Shown here: in pieces, positions 38,701-48,397 of the stretch
Numbering within the stretch: the first letter of the stretch is position 1
Layout: each line of letters opens with the position of its first letter
Assembly: GCF_030563405.1 (NCBI RefSeq)
Contig: NZ_CP130748.1
Location: forward strand, 1,302,001 to 1,366,000
Source of the DNA: Vibrio sp. SNU_ST1
Lineage (GTDB): Bacteria > Pseudomonadota > Gammaproteobacteria > Enterobacterales > Vibrionaceae
DNA: 64,000 nucleotides
Reading direction: 5' to 3'
Translations under genes and position numbers: made by a program
Notes under the pieces: model-generated
Database searches by the model: none
What the model was told of the DNA's origin: nothing
The model's input: the letters and a program-made list of their open reading frames with translations, nothing else

Positions 38701-41700
38701 GATGATTCATTAATGTCGCCATTGAAAGTGACGGTCAGCGATGATGTTCAAGGCATGCAAAATCAAACGCTGACTATTACTGAACCAACGGTGGCTGATT
38801 TGGCTGCTGGTGTTGTTACGACAGGTACTGTCGATGTGATGCCAAACCAAAGTGCCGATGGGGCAACGATTACCCAGTTTACTTACGATAACAACGTGTA
38901 CACGTTAGTTCAGGGGACAACCGGAGAGCAGGTTTTCCCTGTTGCTGAAGGTAAACTGTATATCACTCTAGAAGGTGATGTCCGTTTCGAACCTAATCGC
39001 AACCTCAACCATTCAGGGGGCGATATTGTTAAGACTATTACGGTCACGTCTGAAGATAAAGATGGTGACGAAGTCACGTCGACCGTTACGCTTACCATTT
39101 CAGATGGTGCTCCACCTGTTATTGATAACATACCACCAGTCGCCTTGGCTGAAGCAAACTTGCTTGATGGCACCTCTCCGAGCATAACGGTCACTCAAAC
39201 CGGAACAATGACGTTTACATCTGGTAGTGATGATGTGAACCACTTCCGTATTGATACTGCGCAGTTCAACACAACTGGGGACCTAAAATCGGATGGTCTG
39301 GTTGTTAAGCTAAAAGAAGATCCTCTAAACAGCGACAATTATATTGGCTTCGTAGAAAACGGTGGTGTCCAAACGGACATTTTCACCATCACTTTTGATA
39401 GTTTGGTGCTTGGTCAATATACCTTCACATTGTTAGAAGAGTTAGAGCACCTGCCAGGACAGGGCAATAACGATCAAATCTTTACCTTGCCAGTTATTGC
39501 GGTTGACAAAGACAATACTGATTCAGTAATTAAGGCTCTTACGGTGACTATTACTGATGATGTACCCGTCATTACGGATACAACAGTCGCGAGTACGTTT
39601 GTTGTTGATGAAGATGATTTAGGCTCTGTTGTGGCTCAAGCGACAGGTTCGCTTGTGACCACAGAAGGTGCAGACCAAGTCGAGGTTTACGAACTGCGTA
39701 ACGTAGCCACTCTAGAAACTACTCTGACATCAGGCAACGAAGCGATTTCGATCACTGAGGTCACAGGGGCTGCGAACACAACCACCTACCAAGGTGCGAC
39801 CACAAGCGGGACTCCGATTTTTACTCTTGCGCTGGGTAACGATGGGTCATACACATTCACTTTACTTGGCCCTCTAAATCACGCTACTGGATCAAATAAC
39901 CTAACCATACCATTTGATGTTGTGGCGGTAGACGGTGATGGCGATGATTCCAACCAGTATCAATTACCAATTCAAGTCATTGATGATGTTCCGGTAATGA
40001 CGCCGCCGACGGGCGAAACGGTTGTCGATGAAGACGATCTTTCTGGTATAGGTTCGGATCAATTTGACGACACTATCATCAATGGACTGTTCACCGTCGA
40101 TGAAGGTGCCGATGGCGTTGTGAAGTATGAACTGGTTGATGAAGATTTAGTCTTGACCGGTTTAACCTCCGATGGAGAAAGCTTAGAGTGGCTAGCTGTT
40201 TCACAAAACGGCACAAAATTCACATACGTTGCTCAAACGGTGACGAGTAATGAAGCGGTGTTCGAGATTATTTTCGATACCTCTGATAACAGCTATCAAT
40301 TCGAATTATTTAAGCCACTGAAGCATCCTGACGGTGCAAACGAGAACGCGATAGATCTTGATTTCTCAATCGTTGCTGAAGATTTTGACCAAGACCAATC
40401 GAATGCGATTGATCTCAAAATCACGGTTACTGATGATGTTCCATTAGTGACAACACAATCGATTGCTCGTGTTGAAGGTCAGGGCTACCGCGGTTCTATA
40501 GTCGATATGTTTGCTGATGCCACTGATGTAGGCGCTGATGGCGCTGAACTGAGCAAAATTCAGGCCTTTGATGGAAGTGGAATTGTTTTCCGTTCTGGGA
40601 ACAGTGGGCCTTACAGTAGTGACTTCGATTTAAATAGTGGTACTCAAGAGGTACGAGTATATGAGCAGATCAATGGCGCTGTTGATCCTCGAGAGCTGGG
40701 TCGACTGAAAATAAACTCAAATGGTGAGATAGAGTTTAGAGCCAATAATTACTTAGAGCACGTTGGCGATGAAATCAAATTCTCTATTAACGTGATTGCG
40801 ACCGATAGCGATTTAGATACCTCTGAAACACCGTTAGATATCACCATCACAGATCGAAACTCGTCAAGAATCGCACTGACAGTGACCACCTTCGAGGATG
40901 CGGGTAGAGATTCAACGATACCATACGCCCCAGGTGATGCTCCGATTCTTGAGAACATACAAGATAACCAAAGTGGCTTGCCTAATGCACCAGCTCAAGT
41001 TGCGCTTCAGGTTAACCTGAATGACAGGGATAACAGCGAGTCTATCGGTCAACTGATTATAAAAAACAGTAACCATAGAGGCACGTTCTATTACTTTGAG
41101 GGTGGTGAGTATCACAAGTTAACGCCTGAAACTAACGGTCAAATATTATTTGGACCGCCTCAAATGCAACAAAGCTATGCTTTAAACCCAAGTGAAGTAA
41201 GACAAACCATTGCAACCATCGAAAACCTTTATTTCGTTCCTGACCAAAACTATGGTTCAGATAGTAATGGCGTTGAGATCCGCTATCAATTGGAGATCGA
41301 TAATGGAGGCACTCTTGACCACAAAGTAAACTCAAGCTTCAAAATCGAGATTGAAGCGGTAGCGGATATTGCTACTTGGGATGATGGCAATAGCACTTAT
41401 CAGTATCAAGTCAATGAAGATGAAGACAATGTCACATTACAGCTGAATGCAGAATCACAAGATAACACTCAAACTGAAACGATCACCTATGAGTTAGAAG
41501 TTATCGAAGGCGACGGGAAGTTTGAGCTTCTTGATAAAGACGGCAATGTGCTTACTCTGACGGCGGATGGTGTATATAAAATAGCAGCAGAAGACATTAA
41601 CACCACCGTGGTTAACCCTATTGATAATTTCTCGGGTCAGATTAAATTTAAAGCAACAGCGGTTACAGAAGAAACACTGAATCCTTATGAAGATACTACC

Positions 41701-44700
41701 AACGGCGGAGCAAATGATAAAACTGAGGCCCGTTCTGTAGAGCAAAACATCATTATTGATGTCACTGCTGACGCGGATGCTGGAAAGTTCAGTGTTAATC
41801 GTATTCAGATTAACGAAGACAATATAGATGATCCTGATTACATGGGTTCGCTAGCTAACAAAGATGCATTCACGTTAGATGAAGTCATCACCATGACAGG
41901 ATCGGTAGATACGGATGGCTCTGAAGAACTGTTTGTTCGTATCAGTAATATTACAGAAGGCGCAGTGCTTTACTTTGTAGGTACAACCACGGTAGTTCCT
42001 ATTGTCAGTGGTACCAATTACCACGAAATAGCGTATTCCGATTTGGCTAATGTTGAGGTGGTTCCAACTAAACACAGCAATGTGGATTTCACTTTTGATG
42101 TTACAGGTGTAGTGAAGGACACTGCAAACCTGTCAACCAACCCACAACAAGTCGATGTAGAAATACTCGGTACTAAAACGGTTAACGTTGAAGTGAAAGG
42201 GGTTGCTGACACACCGTATGGTGGGACGAATGGTACCGATTGGACCGCAATTACAGATGGTACTGCAAGCGGCGTTCAAACTACGATTCAAGAGAGTCAA
42301 AACGGCGACAGCTTTGCTCTGCTTGACTTCACGGTATTGTCGGGTGAGAGAAAGCCTGATACAGGCACTACACCATTACCGGACGATGGTTCTGAATCAA
42401 TAACGGTCATCTTATCGGGTATTCCTGATGGCGTTATAATCGAGGATGGTGACGGTACGGTTATTGATCTTAACTTTGTGGGTTACGAAACCGGGCCGGG
42501 TGGAAGCCCTGATTTATCTAAACCGATATATGAAGCCAATATTACAGAGGTGGGTAGAATCTCAGGTATTCGAATTAGACCCGTCGACTCTTCAACTGAG
42601 AATATCCACATTCAAGGTAAAGTCATCGTAACTGAAAACGACGGCCACACTCTGACTTTTGATCAGGAAATTCGAGTATTGGTTGAGCCTATCATCGACA
42701 CCTCTGCAATCTACAACAACGTCACAAACGGGAACGAAGATACTGCTATCAACATCGATTGGCATCCTGAAGGCGTTGACTATATCGACTCTGATGAGCA
42801 CTTCACTTCAATTAAGATTTCCGGTATTCCACCGGGTGTCACACCCACCGTAAATGGCGATGTGACTGTTGTGAATGATGGTGTGGGTACGTTAACTATT
42901 ACCCCTAAAGACGCGAATCAAACGCCGGAACAATTTACCCAAATTGCATTGTCGAATAACTTTATTCAAATGACTCCGCCAACTGACTCTAGCGTTGATT
43001 TTACATTGACTACAGAGGTAGACGTTGAGGAGCGTGATCACGAATATGTGGACTCTTCTAACCCTGGTGAGGGTATTGTGACTGCGACGGTTACAGGTAC
43101 GATCGATGTTATCGTAAGGCCCGTTGTTGAGCCTCATGACGGTATCGATAATCAGCTTATCGTCGACGACGTGGCGGGAACTGGCTCTTTGGCAACCGTG
43201 GCCGCCGATCCTCTTACTGGTGTACTTAAGTTTACAACCAACAGCGACAATCCATCCGCCACGGATGAATTTGTTATTCGATATCAAGAAACCGATGCAT
43301 CGTCTGCTATTGAGGAAGTTGACCAACTGGTTATTCAATTAACGAATAATGACATGAATAAGACTCCATTGTCAGATGACGTATTGAATCAATTACTCGT
43401 TATTGGCGCGGCTTATGAAGGCGATGGTCGTTGGGTTGTGACGAATGAGGACTTGTTTAGCATCAGTGCTCCGAATGGTCTTGTTTTTCCTTCAGGAAGT
43501 AACGGGGCCAACGGGCTTAATGATATCAATATGGACATCTTTAGCACAGTAATTGACCGAGGTGATGGTGTTGAGGTTGAAGCATCTGCAGCGGCTCGTA
43601 GAGACGGGCAAGTAACCCTAACATTCCCTCAAGTCGTTTCTGGGAGTACACAGGTTGCTGCAGACATTGCGATGACACCAAACAGTGTTGTCGACGCTAT
43701 CGAGGACACACAACTAGATTTGGGGTCTGCTCTAGATAGTTTGATCACTTTCTCTGGAGAAGATGCTTCGGTAGACCAAGTGACCATTATCATTGATGAC
43801 TCCGTGACCATTAACCCAGGAGTCACTTTCCCAATTAGTTTAGCGGGAAGCAGTGAAGTCGATTTTGTTAATGGGAAGTATGTATTCGAAACAACCGTTG
43901 AACAGGGCGTTCCAACTGATTTCTCAGGGCTGTTACTTAACTTGCCGGCAGACTACTCTGGTGACTTTAGATTACCACTAACAATCGTGACCAAAGATAC
44001 GCTCTCTGGTGATGAGAAAACTTTAGTTACCGAAGTCGTCATCAAAGTAGCGCCAGATGCGGAGACGGACCCTACGATTGAGGTGAATGTCGTGGGTTCT
44101 CTTGATGATGCCTTTAACCCAGTCGATAACGATGGTCAGGCTGGACAAGATCCGGTGGGTTACGAAGACACCTACATTCAACTCGACTTCAATTCGACTA
44201 TTTCGGATCAAGTCTCAGGCGTTGAAGGCGGTCAAGAAGCGTTTTCGTCTATTACCTTGACATTGGATGACCCCTCAATAGGGGCATTCTATGACAATAC
44301 GGGCACATCACTCGGTACTTCAGTAACGTTTAACCAAGCTGAAATCGCGGCGGGGGCGCTCGATAATGTACTCTTTAGGGCGATAGAAAACTACCCAACT
44401 GGAAATGATATTAACCAAGTTCAGGTTAATGTTAGTGGTATCGTCACAGATACCGCAACCTACAATGATTCAGCCTCTCCGGTAGGCACGGCAAGTGACT
44501 CCGATATCTTTAATACAAGTGTTCGTTTTGATGTTGTTCCGGTTGTCGATGATGTACTTGTCTCTGGGCCGGGTAGTGATCCTGATGTAATCGAGATTAC
44601 TGGTAACGAAGACCAACTTATTTCCTTGTCAGGTACAGGACCTGTATCGATTGCACTGACTGACCTTGATGGATCAGAACAGTTTGTATCGATTAAGTTC

Positions 44701-47514
44701 ACCGATGTACCTGATGGCTTCCAGATGCGTGTAGATGCTGGCTCAGCTTACACTGTGAAAAACAACGGTGGCGGTGAGTGGAGTGTTCAATTGCCTCAAG
44801 CTTCTGGGCTTTCATTCGACTTAAGTGAAATTTCTATTTTACCGCCTAAAAACTTCAGTGGTACTGCTGAGTTTGGTGTTGAAGTGTTCACTCAAGAGTC
44901 GCTACTTGGCGTACCGACTGCGGCTGCAAACTTACCAAGCTTCAAACTGCATGTGGTGCCAGTTGGTGACGATGTTGATACTAACCCGACGGATACTGTC
45001 ACTGGCAACGAAGGGCAGAATATTGATATAGAAATCAATGCGACTATTTTAGATAAAGAGTTGTCGGCCACAGGAAGCGGAACGTATACCGAAAATGCAC
45101 CCGAAACCCTTCGAGTCGAAGTGGCAGGTGTTCCTCAAGATGCTTCTATCTTCTATCCTGACGGAACGTCCTTGGGTAGTTATGATCCAACTACACAGCT
45201 TTGGACTCTAGATGTTCCAGCTCAGTTGCTAGATAAGATCGTATTTAACTCTGGCGAACATAATAGTGATACAGGTAATGCTTTGGGTATTAATGGTCCA
45301 CTGCAGATTACCGTTCGTTCTGTGGATACAGATGCTGATAACACGGAGTATTTAGGCACACCAACGAGTTTCAATGTTGATTTAGTGATTGATCCTATCA
45401 ACGATCAACCGACCTTTGTCAATGTCACTAACCTTGAAACGACAGAAGACTCTAATGGGGTCGCGATTAACAACTTTAGTATCTACGATATCGACGCTAA
45501 CTTTGATAATCCAGATGCCCCGTATGTACTGACGCTGAAAGTGGACCAAACACTGCCGGGTGCGCAGGGCGAGTTTGTACTTCCAAGCTCTCAATCCAAC
45601 GGTGTGACATTTATATTGCAGGCTGATGGCTCACTTGTCATGACAGGTAAAGAAGCTGACATAAATGCGGCTCTAACTAATGGCGAGGTTACGTTCAAAC
45701 CGGACCCGGATCAGAACTATCTCAATCAGGGTGGGTTAGTGACCATTAATGCTACGATCGATGACGGTGGTAATAACGGTTTGATTGATGCAGGTGATCC
45801 GAATACCGCTCAAACGAATCAAGCTACCTTCACTATTAAAGTGACGGAAGTGAACGACCAACCCGTGGCAACCGATATTGATTTGGGCACCATGCTTGAA
45901 GAAGGTCAGCTAATCATCAAAGCTGAAGACCTGATTACAGCGACGACAGACCCTGAGGGACATGCCATTACGGTTACTCAGGTCGCTATCGACCAAGGTC
46001 AGGGGCAAATTCAGAAATTTGAGAACGTTGGTGGGGCAGATGACAACTCGATTAATGGCCCATACTGGGTATTCACGGCAGCCGATGATTACAATGGCGA
46101 TGTTACATTCACCTATACCGTAGAAGATAACGGTACAACCAATGGCTCAAATGATTTTTTAACGGATACCGCGGAAATTAGCGTTGTGGTACAAGGTGTT
46201 AACGATACACCTGTTGTCAATGGTGACGGCGTCACTGATCTTATTGATGAAGACGCGGGTCAGCTGCTGAGTGGCATCAATGTCAGTGATCCTGATTATG
46301 TTGAGTCATTTTCTAATGACCTCATGACCGTCACGCTGACAGTGGATTACGGTACATTGAATGTTTTACTTCCGGCAGTGACGACGGTGATGGTTAATGG
46401 CAACAACACAGGTTCGGTCATCTTAGTAGGTACTTTGAGCGACCTAAATGCACTGATTGACACACCGACTAGCCCTGCGGGTGTTTATCTGGATGCGAGC
46501 TTGTCTCCAACCAATAACATTGGTTTGGAAGTCATCGCGAAAGATAGCGGAAACCCTTCAGGTATCGTCATAGAAACCACACCTGTTATCTATGATATCG
46601 CAGTGACATCTGTGGCGAATTCGCCGACCTTGTCGATTGATACTGCGTCTAACTACGTTAGAAACATCACCGCTAACCAGTCAGTAAGCGCTAGCGGCGT
46701 TCCTTTGGTTGGTATTATTGCTGCCTTGACCGATATTACGGAAGAGCTAACGCTACGCATCAGTGATGTGCCTGTTGGTGCTCAAATTACGAGTGATGTG
46801 GGTTCAGTGACTGATGTCGGTGGTGGTGTTTGGATTGCTACGGCGGATGCGATTGACACTGTGAAAGTGGTCGGGCTTTCTGAAACGCCGGGAAGCTACA
46901 CACTCAAAGTGGAGGCGGTTTCAGAAGAGCTAGATAACAGCGATACCGCAACATCGGCTTCGATAGACCTCAACTTGAACATTGTGTCTAACGGTGTTGA
47001 TATCGATTTAGCTACAGAAACCGACGATGTTCAGTTATTGGCAGGGGCTGGCAATATCGACCTGACAGCGGGATCTGGAAATGATCGTCTGGAAGGTGGT
47101 TCGGGTGACGATACGTTAGTTGGCGGCGATGGTAACGACACGCTCATTGGTGGTGGCGGTTCCGATATTCTGACTGGTGGCGACGGTATGGATTCGTTTG
47201 TATGGTTCAACATCGAAGATGGTGTTGAAGATACGATTACCGACTTTAGCCTATCTGAAGGAGACCAACTCGATCTAAGAGAAGTGTTACCTGAGCTCAA
47301 AAGTGCCTCACCAGATATAACAACACTGCTGCAACACATTGACGCGAAGGTCGACGGGGATGATATTGAACTTACGATTAACCCTGATGGCTTAGGCACT
47401 ACAGAGCAAGTGATTGTGGTTGAAGATCTTGCACCACAGCTGACGTTAAATGGCACCATGCCTTCTGATATTCTGGATGCGCTAGTGCAGCAAAATGTCA
47501 TGACTCACGGTTAA
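32746..47514 (+). CDS. giant RTX adhesin with retention module and T1SS-143 repeats
   Basis: 4922 residues. The N-terminal ~160 residues form a retention-like module ('SGDVVVVTPDGNPTKVLVGD') ending in a LapG-type site, 'LEATAAGEG' (T122-G125). Many T1SS-143-type Ig-like repeats follow (to ~residue 2650). At ~900-2000 they are nearly identical at DNA level with ~825-bp period. Further divergent Ig/cadherin-like domains follow (~2650-4700), then RTX nonapeptides (~4765-4820; 'GGSGDDTLVGGDGNDTLIGG') and a type I secretion signal of the VCA0849 class. It is a LapA-like surface adhesin: secreted by a TolC-type channel, held by the plugging N-terminus, released by LapG proteolysis. Adhesion and biofilm function is inferred from architecture. 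No secretion genes lie nearby. Confidence 0.92.
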   Translation: MDIEVSRQAAVVEAVSGDVVVVTPDGNPTKVLVGDIIRENEIVITANNAELVLGAPNGEVLVGDNCVGCIDQELSWVDAPIAGEVNFDLEQSDDGAFTDDDIAAIQEAILGGADPTEILEATAAGEGLGSANAGFVTIEYNNIQTQPSTFFETSGLAKEEVEETREEFRTITRSAGGQSISESVTEGSISGNTYPQSITTTETIIAGSLALDPDSFVPDTLSLASLLSELNNDITSSGQVVTFTYDSVTNSIVGVQGTDEVLRIDIDATSVGNNIDISLTTTISQSIDHVPSIGGGQVSYTGDQINFAFDIQGEDSAGNPIASPINALVTLFDGANPSAESVNINNVETSSAPIEGTFSNIGSDKLQSAVFDASALEEFDGLLSDNQNTVARLSDDGTTITLSIQGRGEVVLTISLDTDGTYNFQQFKPIEEVSSDTLSFSLPITVTDFDQDVVTNTIKVDISDGDSPFIINVDGIDVDESGIVGGSQEETAPVGGVGSITASVFESDIIDHYELEPTEFNTTGSLVSNGAAVQLELVSQTNGVRTYEGYVEVNGSRITVFDVKVDSPSLGNYEFTLYESLSHQGAEGELLTFVLPIYAVDADGDRSALSGGSNTPEAAEILISVKDDVVELIDNVISVDEPTLAGDTVVSYNLFNFEGADGSTIQSLSYDGVEYKLDQSLLPDAGQTFPFTEGVATISLNGDFSFEVARDINHSSSETIVKQFAFLAEDADGDESFSTLDLSITDGQDPVINLVPPVTLSETNLGDGSSPSGNAVSATETITFTAGSDDVASFRIDPNLFNTNDTLKSNGLVVELKEDPQNLGTYIGFVNDGVNPDVPVFTISFSTSTLGEYTFTLFEALDHVDGLDNNDLSFELPVYAVDSDGDSSQISPLTMIIGDDVQIMKDGVLNIIEPTVADLAAGKVTTATIDVMPDQSADGATITQITYDNTVYTLNQGLTGEQLITVPEGKLFVTLEGEIRFEPNRNLDHTNNEDIVKTIVVTSSDFDKDPVTSTVTLTITDGDIPIINAIPSVSLSESKLADGSAASNAPVSQTETIQFTNQSDDVVKFRIDPAQFNTNDTLKSGGLAVDLRIDPQNSNQYIGFVKDGANPEIPVFTISFSTSTVGGYTFTLLEALDHPDAGNKNDLSFELPVFAVDRDGDDSLMSPLKVTVSDDVQGMQNQTLSITEPTVADLAAGVVTTGTVDVMPVQSADGATITQITYDNTVYTLNQGLTGEQLITAPEGKLFVTLEGEIRFEPNRNLDHTNNEDIVKTIVVTSSDFDKDPVTSTVTLTITDGDIPIINAIPSVSLSESNLADGSTASNAPVSQTETIQFTNQSDDVVKFRIDPAQFNTNDTLKSGGLAVDLRIDPQNSNQYIGFVKDGANPEVPVFTISFSTSTVGEYTFTLLEALDHPDAGNKNDLSFELPVFAVDRDGDDSLMSPLKVTVSDDVQGMQNQTLSITEPTVADLAAGVVTTGTVDVMPVQSADGATITQITYDNTVYTLDQSLTGEQLITVPEGKLFVTLEGEIRFEPNRNLDHTNNENIVKTILVTSSDFDKDPVTSTVTLTITDGDIPIINIIPSVTLSESNLIDGSAASSVPVSQTETISFTNQSDNVTSFRIEPSLFNTNDTLTSNGLVVELKADPNTTGAYIGFVKDGANPEVPVFTISFSTSTVGEYTFTLLEALDHPDAGNKNDLSFELPVFAVDRDGDDSLMSPLKVTVSDDVQGMQNQTLSITEPTVADLAAGVVTTGTVDVMPVQSADGATITQFVYDGQLRTLVQTDTGEQRFGFTEGTLVITLQGQVRFEPNRNLDHTNNEDIVKTIVVTSSDFDKDPVTSTVTLTITDGDIPIINTIPSVTLSESNLIDGSAASSVPVSQTETISFTNQSDNVTSFRIEPSLFNTNDTLKSNGLVVELKADPNTVGAYIGFVKDGANPEVPVFTISFSTSTVGEYTFTLLEALDHADGQAKNDLSFELPVYAVDRDGDDSLMSPLKVTVSDDVQGMQNQTLTITEPTVADLAAGVVTTGTVDVMPNQSADGATITQFTYDNNVYTLVQGTTGEQVFPVAEGKLYITLEGDVRFEPNRNLNHSGGDIVKTITVTSEDKDGDEVTSTVTLTISDGAPPVIDNIPPVALAEANLLDGTSPSITVTQTGTMTFTSGSDDVNHFRIDTAQFNTTGDLKSDGLVVKLKEDPLNSDNYIGFVENGGVQTDIFTITFDSLVLGQYTFTLLEELEHLPGQGNNDQIFTLPVIAVDKDNTDSVIKALTVTITDDVPVITDTTVASTFVVDEDDLGSVVAQATGSLVTTEGADQVEVYELRNVATLETTLTSGNEAISITEVTGAANTTTYQGATTSGTPIFTLALGNDGSYTFTLLGPLNHATGSNNLTIPFDVVAVDGDGDDSNQYQLPIQVIDDVPVMTPPTGETVVDEDDLSGIGSDQFDDTIINGLFTVDEGADGVVKYELVDEDLVLTGLTSDGESLEWLAVSQNGTKFTYVAQTVTSNEAVFEIIFDTSDNSYQFELFKPLKHPDGANENAIDLDFSIVAEDFDQDQSNAIDLKITVTDDVPLVTTQSIARVEGQGYRGSIVDMFADATDVGADGAELSKIQAFDGSGIVFRSGNSGPYSSDFDLNSGTQEVRVYEQINGAVDPRELGRLKINSNGEIEFRANNYLEHVGDEIKFSINVIATDSDLDTSETPLDITITDRNSSRIALTVTTFEDAGRDSTIPYAPGDAPILENIQDNQSGLPNAPAQVALQVNLNDRDNSESIGQLIIKNSNHRGTFYYFEGGEYHKLTPETNGQILFGPPQMQQSYALNPSEVRQTIATIENLYFVPDQNYGSDSNGVEIRYQLEIDNGGTLDHKVNSSFKIEIEAVADIATWDDGNSTYQYQVNEDEDNVTLQLNAESQDNTQTETITYELEVIEGDGKFELLDKDGNVLTLTADGVYKIAAEDINTTVVNPIDNFSGQIKFKATAVTEETLNPYEDTTNGGANDKTEARSVEQNIIIDVTADADAGKFSVNRIQINEDNIDDPDYMGSLANKDAFTLDEVITMTGSVDTDGSEELFVRISNITEGAVLYFVGTTTVVPIVSGTNYHEIAYSDLANVEVVPTKHSNVDFTFDVTGVVKDTANLSTNPQQVDVEILGTKTVNVEVKGVADTPYGGTNGTDWTAITDGTASGVQTTIQESQNGDSFALLDFTVLSGERKPDTGTTPLPDDGSESITVILSGIPDGVIIEDGDGTVIDLNFVGYETGPGGSPDLSKPIYEANITEVGRISGIRIRPVDSSTENIHIQGKVIVTENDGHTLTFDQEIRVLVEPIIDTSAIYNNVTNGNEDTAINIDWHPEGVDYIDSDEHFTSIKISGIPPGVTPTVNGDVTVVNDGVGTLTITPKDANQTPEQFTQIALSNNFIQMTPPTDSSVDFTLTTEVDVEERDHEYVDSSNPGEGIVTATVTGTIDVIVRPVVEPHDGIDNQLIVDDVAGTGSLATVAADPLTGVLKFTTNSDNPSATDEFVIRYQETDASSAIEEVDQLVIQLTNNDMNKTPLSDDVLNQLLVIGAAYEGDGRWVVTNEDLFSISAPNGLVFPSGSNGANGLNDINMDIFSTVIDRGDGVEVEASAAARRDGQVTLTFPQVVSGSTQVAADIAMTPNSVVDAIEDTQLDLGSALDSLITFSGEDASVDQVTIIIDDSVTINPGVTFPISLAGSSEVDFVNGKYVFETTVEQGVPTDFSGLLLNLPADYSGDFRLPLTIVTKDTLSGDEKTLVTEVVIKVAPDAETDPTIEVNVVGSLDDAFNPVDNDGQAGQDPVGYEDTYIQLDFNSTISDQVSGVEGGQEAFSSITLTLDDPSIGAFYDNTGTSLGTSVTFNQAEIAAGALDNVLFRAIENYPTGNDINQVQVNVSGIVTDTATYNDSASPVGTASDSDIFNTSVRFDVVPVVDDVLVSGPGSDPDVIEITGNEDQLISLSGTGPVSIALTDLDGSEQFVSIKFTDVPDGFQMRVDAGSAYTVKNNGGGEWSVQLPQASGLSFDLSEISILPPKNFSGTAEFGVEVFTQESLLGVPTAAANLPSFKLHVVPVGDDVDTNPTDTVTGNEGQNIDIEINATILDKELSATGSGTYTENAPETLRVEVAGVPQDASIFYPDGTSLGSYDPTTQLWTLDVPAQLLDKIVFNSGEHNSDTGNALGINGPLQITVRSVDTDADNTEYLGTPTSFNVDLVIDPINDQPTFVNVTNLETTEDSNGVAINNFSIYDIDANFDNPDAPYVLTLKVDQTLPGAQGEFVLPSSQSNGVTFILQADGSLVMTGKEADINAALTNGEVTFKPDPDQNYLNQGGLVTINATIDDGGNNGLIDAGDPNTAQTNQATFTIKVTEVNDQPVATDIDLGTMLEEGQLIIKAEDLITATTDPEGHAITVTQVAIDQGQGQIQKFENVGGADDNSINGPYWVFTAADDYNGDVTFTYTVEDNGTTNGSNDFLTDTAEISVVVQGVNDTPVVNGDGVTDLIDEDAGQLLSGINVSDPDYVESFSNDLMTVTLTVDYGTLNVLLPAVTTVMVNGNNTGSVILVGTLSDLNALIDTPTSPAGVYLDASLSPTNNIGLEVIAKDSGNPSGIVIETTPVIYDIAVTSVANSPTLSIDTASNYVRNITANQSVSASGVPLVGIIAALTDITEELTLRISDVPVGAQITSDVGSVTDVGGGVWIATADAIDTVKVVGLSETPGSYTLKVEAVSEELDNSDTATSASIDLNLNIVSNGVDIDLATETDDVQLLAGAGNIDLTAGSGNDRLEGGSGDDTLVGGDGNDTLIGGGGSDILTGGDGMDSFVWFNIEDGVEDTITDFSLSEGDQLDLREVLPELKSASPDITTLLQHIDAKVDGDDIELTINPDGLGTTEQVIVVEDLAPQLTLNGTMPSDILDALVQQNVMTHG
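35440..38900 (+). repeat. ~825-bp near-identical repeats within the first adhesin gene
   Basis: Four to five consecutive T1SS-143 units are almost identical at DNA level. The marker 'DDVQGMQNQTL' recurs at about 36265, 37090, 37915 and 38740. Protein differences are few and in part shared between units, showing recent duplication or gene conversion. Confidence 0.85.
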
Positions 47515-47566
47515 CGCTCAATTGATAAGCGCTAGTGATTAGAAGTGAATAATTAAACCATAACGA

Positions 47567-47596
47567 AATAGGCCAGCAATGCTGGCCTATTTTTTA
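47567..47596 (+). terminator. terminator of the first adhesin gene
   Basis: AATAGGCCAGC and GCTGGCCTATT form an 11-bp stem followed by a T-run. Confidence 0.92.
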
Positions 47597-47662
47597 TTAA
47601 ATCTTGCTGAATGAGCCCGATAAACCAATAGCCTCGATAAACTAACAGCCTCGATAAAACAA

Positions 47663-47698
47663 CAAAAAGCCCATGCTGTCTAACAACATGAGCTTTAA
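47663..47698 (-). terminator. probable terminator of eda
   Basis: On the minus strand AAAGCTCATG and CATGGGCTTT pair (one mismatch) across an 11-nt loop and are followed by TTG-rich sequence. It is the mirror of the A-run at 47655-47666. Confidence 0.65.
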
Positions 47699-47715
47699 CC
47701 AGCGAGGTTGACCAG

Positions 47716-47780
47716 TTAGTTACTATGATTGGAATTAGTTACTACGATTGGTACTAGTTTACGATTGGTATTAGTTAGTA
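47716..47780. repeat. degenerate ~18-bp tandem repeats at the eda 3' end
   Basis: Three copies of TTAGTTACTAYGATTGGWA-like units run into the last codons of eda. They do not look like terminators; possibly slippage-derived. Confidence 0.55.
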
Positions 47781-48397
47781 ACTGACTCAACGGCATCACG
47801 AATAAGCTTTCCGAGTTCTTCCCACTTACCGTCATCAATAAGACTCGTTGGAACCATCCAAGTACCGCCACACGCAAGCACCGATGAGATTGACAGGTAA
47901 TCATCGACATTGTTCAAACTTACACCGCCAGTGGGCATGAATTTGACAGGGTACACCGCTGTTAGTGCTTTAAGCATAGCAGTCCCGCCCGAAGGTTCGG
48001 CAGGGAAGAATTTCAATGTGCGAAGCCCCATTTCCATGGCTTGTTCAACTAGGCTCGGGTTGTTTACTCCCGGAACGATAGCGACACCTTTGTCGATACA
48101 GTATTGGACAGTACGTGGGTTAAAACCTGGGCTTACAATGAAATCAACGCCCGCTTCGATCGACGCGTCAACTTGCTCGTTAGTCAGCACAGTACCTGAG
48201 CCGATAAGCATGTTTGGGTACGCTTTGCGCATGATGTGAATTGCTTCGATTGCACATTCAGTACGTAGTGTGATTTCGGCACATGGCATGCCGTTTTCAA
48301 CCAGAATTTTTCCTAGAGGAATAGCATCTTCAGCACGGTTGATGGCGATTACAGGGATGATTTTTAATTTTGCTAATTGTTCATTTAATGTAGCCAT
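47771..48397 (-). CDS. eda: 2-keto-4-hydroxyglutarate / KDPG aldolase
   Basis: 208 residues. A class I aldolase of the Entner-Doudoroff pathway, splitting 2-keto-3-deoxy-6-phosphogluconate into pyruvate and glyceraldehyde 3-phosphate. The catalytic Glu region 'CAEITLRTECA' (~38-48), 'GSGTVL' and the Schiff-base Lys in 'LRTLKFFPAEPSGG' (~133) are all present. Transcribed after msrA across a 177-nt gap; it may have its own promoter. No edd is in the window, so the wider pathway lies elsewhere or the enzyme serves uronate breakdown. Confidence 0.93.
   Translation of the reverse strand: MATLNEQLAKLKIIPVIAINRAEDAIPLGKILVENGMPCAEITLRTECAIEAIHIMRKAYPNMLIGSGTVLTNEQVDASIEAGVDFIVSPGFNPRTVQYCIDKGVAIVPGVNNPSLVEQAMEMGLRTLKFFPAEPSGGTAMLKALTAVYPVKFMPTGGVSLNNVDDYLSISSVLACGGTWMVPTSLIDDGKWEELGKLIRDAVESVTN

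Noticed and set aside
34008..39194. Minus-strand frames inside the first adhesin gene
   Set aside because: They recur with the ~825-bp repeat and are shadows of the coding strand.
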